Of a stretch of 42,272 nt of DNA, positions 36,878-42,272 are shown piece by piece. This DNA comes from Burkholderia anthina (lineage in GTDB: Bacteria; Pseudomonadota; Gammaproteobacteria; Burkholderiales; Burkholderiaceae). Numbering within the stretch: the first letter of the stretch is position 1; each line of letters begins with the position of its first letter. Below the pieces are notes generated by a model, which made no database searches, had not been told where the DNA came from, and was given only the letters and a program-made list of their open reading frames with translations. The position numbers and the translations under genes are program-made. The stretch lies in contig NZ_CABVLY010000042.1 of NCBI RefSeq assembly GCF_902498995.1, forward strand, positions 1-42,272, written 5' to 3'.

Positions 36878-38692
36878 ATGCGCGCCACAATCCGCCTGTT
36901 TGCCCCGCTATTGCTGCTACCCACGCTCGCCGCACCGGTATTCGCGGCCACGGCCGCGCCCGTCAGCCCGAACTGCGGCGGCAGCACGACGCCGATCGCC
37001 GACATCCAGGGGCCGGGCGCACCGTCGCCGCTCGCCGGCCAGAACGCGTCGATCGAAGCCGTCGTCACCGCCGATTTCGGCGGCACGGACGGCTTCGGCG
37101 GCTTCTTCGTCCAGCAGGCGGACGCGCAGCGCCGCAACCAGCCGGGCGTATCGGAGGGGCTGTTCGTCTATGCGCCGAAAGCGCGCGCGAAGGCCGGCGA
37201 TCTCGTGCACGTGACGGGCAAGGTCGAGGAAAAGTACGGGCAGACGCAGCTCACGCTGGCCGGCGCGATCGCGGTGTGCGCGAACGGCCAGACGGTCACG
37301 CCCGCGACGCTCGCGCTGCCGGTCAACGATGTGAACGCGTTCGCCGCCTATGAAGGGATGCTCGTGCGCCTGCCGCAGACGCTGACCGTCACCGACAACT
37401 ACGAGCTCGGCCGCTACGGCAGCGTGATGCTGAGCAACGGCCGTCTGCGCACGCCGACGAGCGTGGTGCTGCCGTCGCAGGCGCAGACGCAGATCGATGC
37501 GAACGCGCGCAACCAGCTGATCCTCGACGACGGCTCGAACAAGCAGAACCCGGCAACCGTGCCGTATCCGGCGCCGGAGCTGTCCGCCGCGAACACGCTG
37601 CGCTCGGGCTACACCGTGCGCAACGTCGAAGGCGTGCTCGAGGTGCGCTACGGCGCGTGGCGCGTGCAGCCGCTGCCCGGCGCGGCCGTGCCGGCGTTCG
37701 ACAAGCGCGAGAACCCGCGCACCAACGCGCCCGCGCGCGATCCGAAATCGAACCTGCGCGTCGCGTCGTTCAACGTGCTGAACTACTTCAACGGTAACGG
37801 CCTCGGCGGCGGCTTCGACGATCCGAACAACCGCGGTGCGAAGAACTACGAAGAATTCCGGCGTCAGGAAGCGAAGATCGTCAGCGCGCTGAAGGCGCTG
37901 AACGCCGACGTGATCGGCCTGATGGAAATCCAGAACAACGGCTACGGCGAACTGAGCGCGGTGCGCCAGCTCGCGGCGAAGCTCGGCGGCAACTGGCGCG
38001 TCGTCGATCCGGGCGTGTCGCGTCTCGGCGGCGATGCGATCACCGTCGCGATGATCTACGACAGCCGCGCGGTCGAACCCGTCGGCCGCGCGTCGACGCT
38101 CGCGATCGACGACAAGAACCGCCAGCCGCTCGCGCAGTCGTTCCGCCGCGTCGGCGGCAACAAGCAGGCGCTGACGATCGCGGTCAACCACCTGAAGTCG
38201 AAGAACTGCCCGGACGCGACGAACGACGATCTCGACCAGGGCGACGGCCAGGGCTGCTGGAACCCGACGCGCACGCGCGCGGCCGCGAAGCTGGCCGACT
38301 GGCTCGCCGGCACGCCGACGGGCGTCGCGGGGCAGGGCGTGCTGCTGATCGGCGACTTCAACAGCTACACGCATGAAGACCCGATCCGCCTGCTCGAATC
38401 GCGCGGCTATCGCAACCTCGTGTCGCGCTGGATCGGCGCGAACGCGTACAGCTACGTGTACAACGGCGAAGCCGGCTATCTCGATCACGCACTCGCGTCG
38501 CTGCCGCTCGCATCGCACGTGAAGGCCGTGCACGAATGGCACATCAACGCGGACGAGCCGCTCGCGCTGCAGTACACGCTCGCGTACAAGTCGGCGGATC
38601 AGCAGAAGACGTACTACGCGCCGGACGCTTATCGTTCGTCGGATCACGATCCGGTGCTGATCGATATCGCGCTGCCGGGCGGCGGGAACTGA
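36878..38692 (+). CDS. ExeM/NucH family extracellular endonuclease
   Basis: A 604-residue secreted nuclease. The start at 36878 gives a signal peptide (MRATIRLFAPLLLLPTLAAP through VFA). The first mature part (about 30-150) is an OB-fold-like domain: IEAVVTADFGGTDGFGGFFVQ and VHVTGKVEEKYGQTQLTL. The C-terminal half (about 295-604) is an endonuclease/exonuclease/phosphatase domain with LRVASFNVLNYF, VIGLMEIQNNG (metal Glu), VNHLKSKNC, LLIGDFNSYTHEDP and SSDHDPVLIDI (catalytic His-Asp). It degrades extracellular DNA, for nutrition, biofilm turnover or escape from neutrophil traps. Metal ion dependence is expected from the family. It is monocistronic, with a hairpin some 210 nt downstream. Confidence 0.93.
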   Translation: MRATIRLFAPLLLLPTLAAPVFAATAAPVSPNCGGSTTPIADIQGPGAPSPLAGQNASIEAVVTADFGGTDGFGGFFVQQADAQRRNQPGVSEGLFVYAPKARAKAGDLVHVTGKVEEKYGQTQLTLAGAIAVCANGQTVTPATLALPVNDVNAFAAYEGMLVRLPQTLTVTDNYELGRYGSVMLSNGRLRTPTSVVLPSQAQTQIDANARNQLILDDGSNKQNPATVPYPAPELSAANTLRSGYTVRNVEGVLEVRYGAWRVQPLPGAAVPAFDKRENPRTNAPARDPKSNLRVASFNVLNYFNGNGLGGGFDDPNNRGAKNYEEFRRQEAKIVSALKALNADVIGLMEIQNNGYGELSAVRQLAAKLGGNWRVVDPGVSRLGGDAITVAMIYDSRAVEPVGRASTLAIDDKNRQPLAQSFRRVGGNKQALTIAVNHLKSKNCPDATNDDLDQGDGQGCWNPTRTRAAAKLADWLAGTPTGVAGQGVLLIGDFNSYTHEDPIRLLESRGYRNLVSRWIGANAYSYVYNGEAGYLDHALASLPLASHVKAVHEWHINADEPLALQYTLAYKSADQQKTYYAPDAYRSSDHDPVLIDIALPGGGN

Positions 38693-38878
38693 CCGCCGGC
38701 CGAACACGACGCGAAGCAACGCGTGCGGCGAAGCCGCACGTCGTCGCGCGAGCGGTGGCGATGACGCAGCATCGCGCACTGCCGCTCGCGCGGCGCCTCT
38801 CCCCATGCATCACGTGTCCGGCGCACGATTGCCCGAGCGCAATCCGGCATGCGCGGAACGAATGATCGCTTCTTCATT

Positions 38879-38924
38879 GCAATACCGCGCGTATTGCCTA
38901 TCGATGCCGTCCGGACCGGACGGC
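38879..38924 (+). terminator. two hairpins after the nuclease gene
   Basis: GCAATAC-CGCGC-GTATTGC (38879-38897, perfect 7-bp arms) is followed by GCCGTCCGG-A-CCGGACGGC (38906-38924), whose stem of 8 bp and 3-nt loop is followed by CGATTTATT. The second is a plausible intrinsic terminator, though about 210 nt after the exeM-type stop. Alternatively the first is an operator in the AT-rich region that starts here. Confidence 0.45.
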
Positions 38925-39520
38925 CGATTTATTCGAGGTGCATGTAAATAATTCCGTATTTCGATTCAGTGAATTATTCGGGTCGGTATTTTGTGGGTGG
39001 CGGTGGTTTTATTCGCCGTGACGCATCAATCGAATTGCGATAATTAAAATGAAAGAAAAGCCATTCGATTCGATACGGGTGTACGCGTGGCGTCAGGGCT
39101 CGCAAAGCATTGCGCGGCATGCGGGAAAGCGCGTGGATTCCAGCGAGCGGGACGGATATCACGTATCTAATTCGAACTATCGTTTTCTTTCAAATTCAAT
39201 ACACTGGCCGCCGTTTGCATCATAAGAGAATTTTTAATATCGGAATGATCTTTGACAACGCGGCGCAGCACCGCCTATTTTTGTCATGTCGTAAATTTTG
39301 GTAATAAAAAAATCGTCAGAACTGCAAGGGGGCGGCGTCCACGCATCATTCTCCGCCAGCAGTTTGCTGTGTCTGTATCAAGTTCGGTCTCTCGAAGCAG
39401 TCCCATCCCCAACCGCCGTCTGCCGACCGTGCAACGCGAGTGGCGGGTACGCCTGCGCGTTTCGCGCCGGCGATGGCGGCCTGTGTGAAGCGGTATCCGA
39501 CCCAACACAAGGATAGAGGC
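38925..39520. other. AT-rich intergenic region before the S10 peptidase gene
   Basis: The stretch from about 38870 to 39340 is visibly more AT-rich than the rest of the window, with runs such as AATAAAAAAAT near 39302, and holds no convincing gene; a 64-codon frame at 39110 has no ribosome site or recognisable product. It could be a silenced or highly regulated promoter region, or the scar of a transferred segment. The promoter at 39252 is listed separately; from there a leader of about 230 nt leads to the S10 gene. Confidence 0.5.
39252..39281 (+). promoter_or_regulatory. sigma-70 promoter upstream of the S10 peptidase gene
   Basis: TTGACA at 39252-39257 (a perfect -35 consensus), an 18-bp spacer and TATTTT at 39276-39281. 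It is the strongest promoter-like sequence in the AT-rich region and points toward the S10 gene at 39521, giving a long leader of about 230 nt. Confidence 0.5.
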
Positions 39521-41368
39521 ATGAAACCAGACAGGAGCAGGACCGGCAGCCGCCGCGAACGTCGCGGCCGGCTGGCCGGGCTAGGCGCATTGACCGTCGT
39601 CACGCTGGTGCTCGCGGGCTGCGGCGGCGACGATTCGTCGTCCGTCGGCGCGTCGAGTCTCGCGCAGACCACCGCCAGCCAGCAGGCGAGCGCGCAGGCG
39701 GCCGGCGGCCAGACGCCGTCGGCCAACCAGCCTTACGTCGATCCCGTCGCCTATTCGATGAATGCGGCCGACAGTCTCACGGCCGCGCAGGTCTCGGAGA
39801 AGGCGGCCGTGATGCATTACTCGTGGAAGTCCGGCGGCACGACGGTCAACTACACGACGACCACGGGCCACCTGACCGCGCAGGACGCGAGCGGCAATGC
39901 GGAAGCGTCGATGTCGTACGTCGCGTACACCGCGCCGGGCAAGAACGGCAAGCCGCGCCCCGTCACGTTCGTCTATAACGGCGGCCCCGGCTCGTCGTCG
40001 ATCTGGCTGCGGCTCGGCTCGTTCGCGCCGACGCGCGTCGCCACGCCCGATCCGCTGTTCGGCAACAACTGGCCGAACTATCCGCTCGTCGACAACGCCG
40101 AAAGCCTGATCGACACGACCGACCTGGTGTTCATCGACCCGCCGGGCACCGGGCTGTCGGAAGCGGTCGCGCCGAACACCAACCAGAAGTACTGGAGTAC
40201 GGATGCGGACGTCAACATCATGCGCGACTTCATCCAGCGCTACCTGAACGTCAACAGCCGCGGTACGTCGCCGATCTACCTGTACGGCGAGTCGTACGGC
40301 ACGCCGCGTACCGACATGCTCGCGCTGGCGCTCGAATCGGCCGGCGTGCATCTGACGGGGATCGTGCTGCAATCGTCGATCCTGAACTACTTCGCGGACG
40401 CAACGGAAGCGGTGGCGATCACGCAGTCGACCGAAGGGCTGCTGCTCGACACCGATACCGTGGCCGGCTATCTGCCCGGCTATGCGGCGGTCGCGGCGTA
40501 CTTCAACCAGGTGTCGCCGGCGCCGGTCAACCAGGATCTGTATGCACTGCAGACCGAGTTGTTCACGACGCTGATCTACCACCAGTTGCAGAAGTACTCG
40601 CAGTCGTGGGTGTTGAGCCAGCTCGGCATTCCGGATGCGCTCGGCACGCCGGTCTTCCCGAGCGATGCGACGCTGAAGCTCTGGTCGTTGCCGTCGAGCA
40701 TGACCCTGCAGGCGCTGCGCGGCTACTTCAACGCGAATCCGTTCGGCACGAGCCTGCTGCCCGGCACGACGATCGGCCGGTACGACGGACGCGTGTCGTT
40801 GCCGAACGCCGATCCGCGGCTGCAAACGGACGGCGACCCGTCGGACATCCTGATCTCGCAGCCGTTCACGAACGCGCTCGCGACGCAGATGCCCGATTAC
40901 CTCGGCTACACCGCGCCGAACGCCACGTACATGCCGTTGAACGACGCCATCATCGAGGTGTGGGACTTCTCGCATGACGGCCAGCCGATGCCCGACACGA
41001 TCCCCGATCTGCTCGGCGCGCTGCAGTTGAATCCGAAGCTGCAGGTGCTCGCGGAAAACGGCTTCCACGATCTGGCGACGCCGTTCTTCAACACGGAGAA
41101 GCAACTCGCGCGGCTGCAAACGGTGAAGGGCCTGAACCCGAAGCTGCAAGTGAACTTCTTCCAGGGCGGGCATATGATTTATCTGGATGACGTGGCGCGT
41201 CCGCAGATGAAGCGCGACCTGAAGACGTTCTACCAGGGCAGCCGGATTCCGACCGCGCTGACGCTGCGCACGCTGCCGCCGCCGTGGCCGGACGAGAACC
41301 CGGCCGGCACGCCGACCGGCAGCGTTCCGGACGCGACGGCTGCGACGACGCTGGCAACGGCGCCGTAA
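39521..41368 (+). CDS. S10 family serine carboxypeptidase-like lipoprotein
   Basis: A 615-residue alpha/beta hydrolase of peptidase family S10. ATG 39521 follows AAGGATAGAGG. The N-terminus is a lipoprotein signal with lipobox LVLAGC (Cys34), then a Ser/Gln/Ala-rich linker to about residue 70. VTFVYNGGPGSSSIWLRLGSFAP carries the oxyanion-hole NGGPG, IYLYGESYGTPR the nucleophile Ser258, and FQGGHMIYLD near the end the catalytic His; the Asp is probably in ENGFHDLATPF. The enzyme would remove C-terminal residues from peptides in the periplasm or at the outer membrane at acidic pH. A small EF-hand-like gene follows after 43 bp, and both probably share the terminator at 41904. Confidence 0.9.
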   Translation: MKPDRSRTGSRRERRGRLAGLGALTVVTLVLAGCGGDDSSSVGASSLAQTTASQQASAQAAGGQTPSANQPYVDPVAYSMNAADSLTAAQVSEKAAVMHYSWKSGGTTVNYTTTTGHLTAQDASGNAEASMSYVAYTAPGKNGKPRPVTFVYNGGPGSSSIWLRLGSFAPTRVATPDPLFGNNWPNYPLVDNAESLIDTTDLVFIDPPGTGLSEAVAPNTNQKYWSTDADVNIMRDFIQRYLNVNSRGTSPIYLYGESYGTPRTDMLALALESAGVHLTGIVLQSSILNYFADATEAVAITQSTEGLLLDTDTVAGYLPGYAAVAAYFNQVSPAPVNQDLYALQTELFTTLIYHQLQKYSQSWVLSQLGIPDALGTPVFPSDATLKLWSLPSSMTLQALRGYFNANPFGTSLLPGTTIGRYDGRVSLPNADPRLQTDGDPSDILISQPFTNALATQMPDYLGYTAPNATYMPLNDAIIEVWDFSHDGQPMPDTIPDLLGALQLNPKLQVLAENGFHDLATPFFNTEKQLARLQTVKGLNPKLQVNFFQGGHMIYLDDVARPQMKRDLKTFYQGSRIPTALTLRTLPPPWPDENPAGTPTGSVPDATAATTLATAP

Positions 41369-41411
41369 ACGACGGACTCCTTATCAAAGGAACCCTCTAT
41401 TCATCCATTGA

Positions 41412-41840
41412 ATGCGAGCGATCATGTCCCTAATCCAATTGATGCGGCGTATGTCTCCGTTGATCGTCGTCGGTGCCGTGATGAGCAGCGCCTACGCATT
41501 GCCGCCGCAGGCGGTGGCGCCGGTGAAGCTGCCGCACGGCGGGCACGGCGTCGACGGTCCGTTCTTCCCTTCGACCCGCGTGGCGCCGGTGTTGCCGTCG
41601 ACCGGCGCGACGTTGCAGCAGCAGGCGCAAAAGCGCGTCGACGCCAGGCTCGGCGGCAATACGGTGTTGAGCAACGGCGCGGCCGTGACGAAGGCGCAGG
41701 CGCAGAGCAACGGGCTGGGTTTCGTCGCGAAGCACTTCGACGAGATCGATGCGAAACACACCGGCCGCGTGACGATGAGCGATGTGAAGCAGTTCATCCA
41801 GCAGCGGCAGGTGCAGGCGCAGCAGGAACAGCAGGAGTGA
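41412..41840 (+). CDS. small exported protein with a degenerate EF-hand
   Basis: A 142-residue protein; start 41412, or 41424 (MSLIQLMRRMSPL), which gives a cleaner signal peptide ending in YALPPQA. A Pro/Gly/His-rich middle leads to FDEIDAKHTGRVTMSDVKQFIQQ. That is the layout of an EF-hand (helix, 12-residue loop D-A-K-H-T-G-R-V-T-M-S-D, helix), but positions 3 and 5 are Lys and Thr and position 12 is Asp, so calcium binding is doubtful. The tail is Gln/Glu-rich. It is the second gene of a likely pair with the S10 peptidase. Function unknown. Confidence 0.72.
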   Translation: MRAIMSLIQLMRRMSPLIVVGAVMSSAYALPPQAVAPVKLPHGGHGVDGPFFPSTRVAPVLPSTGATLQQQAQKRVDARLGGNTVLSNGAAVTKAQAQSNGLGFVAKHFDEIDAKHTGRVTMSDVKQFIQQRQVQAQQEQQE

Positions 41841-41903
41841 CGGTGTAGCGGTGCGGCGTCGGGCGTGTGCGGGTCGTACAAGGCTCGACCTCGCGCGATG
41901 ATG

Positions 41904-41940
41904 AAAAAACGGGCTGCCGAATGAACGGCAGCCCGTTTTT
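41904..41940. terminator. strong bidirectional intrinsic terminator
   Basis: Stem CGGGCTGCCG (41910-41919) and CGGCAGCCCG (41926-41935) with loop AATGAA. Six A precede and five T follow it, so it works in both directions. It separates the S10/EF-hand pair from the convergent glyA gene, which ends at 42045. Confidence 0.95.
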
Positions 41941-42044
41941 CATGCGCTCGCGCCGCAACCGGATGAAGCAGCGAACGAGGCGGCGCGATACGCGGTGGCG
42001 CTTTCGAAACCGGCCGCGTGCGTCGCGCGTCGCGTGTGACGCGA

Positions 42045-42272
42045 TCAGCCGTAGACCGGGAAACGCTTGGTCAGCTCGGCCACTTGCGCGCGCACGCGCT
42101 CGATCGTCGCTGCGTCTTCCGGCGCTTCCAGCACGTCGGCAATCAGGTTGCCGACCGTCTCGGCTTGCGCCGGGCCGAAGCCGCGCGTCGTCATCGCCGG
42201 CGAACCGAGGCGGATGCCGCTGGTGACGAACGGCTTTTCCGGATCGTTCGGGATCGCGTTCTTGTTCACCGT
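42045..42272 (-). CDS. glyA: serine hydroxymethyltransferase, C-terminal fragment
   Basis: The last 75 codons of glyA, cut by the window edge. The end reads TVNKNAIPNDPEKPF, then VTSGIRLGSPAMTTRGFG with the Arg that binds the substrate carboxylate, and VGNLIADVLEAPED near the C-terminus, finishing in KRFPVYG. GlyA is the PLP enzyme that interconverts serine and glycine and loads one-carbon units onto tetrahydrofolate. The gene reads leftward to the TGA at 42047-42045. Confidence 0.96.
   Translation of the reverse strand, partial: TVNKNAIPNDPEKPFVTSGIRLGSPAMTTRGFGPAQAETVGNLIADVLEAPEDAATIERVRAQVAELTKRFPVYG

Noticed and set aside
39110..39304. 64-codon frame in the AT-rich intergenic region
   Set aside because: No ribosome site, no recognisable product, and it would cross the TTGACA/TATTTT promoter.
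1..42272. Mobile elements, integrase, phage genes, tRNA attachment sites, CRISPR arrays, tRNA or rRNA genes
   Set aside because: Looked for on both strands; no transposase or integrase motifs, regular spaced repeats or RNA gene signatures were seen.

Overview
The window looks like one chromosomal segment of a Burkholderia, probably of the cepacia complex. It is GC-rich throughout, and third codon positions are mostly G or C. Family types common in that genus are present: a QSSVTLYG-type trimeric porin, a Tat-exported phosphocholine-specific phospholipase C, a DUF3138 outer-membrane protein, and a dense set of LysR/LuxR/MFS genes. No rRNA, tRNA, transposase, phage gene or CRISPR array was seen. 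The assignment rests on family resemblance read by eye, not on a database search.

Layout. 1-3.4 kb: tail of a polyamine-type ABC permease, two GNAT acetyltransferases (one resembling streptothricin acetyltransferase), a LysR regulator and trans-aconitate methyltransferase. 4-6 kb: a porin and an M24 metallopeptidase-like protein. 6.1-10.6 kb (minus): a probable operon of choline-binding protein, HAD phosphatase, small lipoprotein and phospholipase C, which would take phosphatidylcholine to choline. 10.9-12.4 kb: MgtC-family membrane protein and a DeoR regulator. 12.4-15.5 kb: a small molybdopterin-oxidoreductase-fold protein, a ModE DNA-binding domain without its molybdate-binding part, a DUF2325 protein and a small helical protein. 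15.5-32 kb: a catabolic island for guanidino/polyamine-like amines (guanidinobutyrase, aldehyde dehydrogenase, cupin, FAD amine oxidoreductase, two MFS transporters, amidohydrolase, PotF-like binding protein, DUF3138 protein, C45-type Ntn hydrolase), with two paralogous LuxR regulators and a LysR. 32.2-34.1 kb: three small hypotheticals, two of them possibly related to immunity-type families. 34.1-36.6 kb: HxlR/GST pair and a cation exchanger behind a manganese (yybP-ykoY) riboswitch. 36.9-41.9 kb: secreted ExeM-type nuclease, S10 carboxypeptidase-like lipoprotein and an EF-hand-like protein. The window ends in glyA.

Three regulatory patterns are the most interesting content. (1) Five 24-bp palindromes of the form CG-NN-ATAT, 8-bp spacer, then the mirrored arm (one copy departs at two positions of its right arm). 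They lie upstream of the porin, the M24 gene, the molybdopterin-fold/ModE pair, the DUF2325 gene and the small helical gene, and each overlaps a -10-like hexamer. They fit the known ModE operator (Mo-box) geometry, and a ModE-type protein is encoded among them. (2) Three promoters inside the amine island share a 48-bp architecture: an (A/T)G(T/C)CCC block, 19 bp, GGGCA(G/T)ACC at the -35 position, exactly 17 bp, then a TANNNT -10. Two of the three stand next to LuxR paralogues. (3) The manganese riboswitch is followed by a possible leader ORF whose stop codon overlaps the exchanger start codon (ATGA).

The best candidate for an undescribed system is the Mo-box set with its stand-alone ModE domain and DUF2325 protein. 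The island with the shared LuxR-type promoter element comes second.
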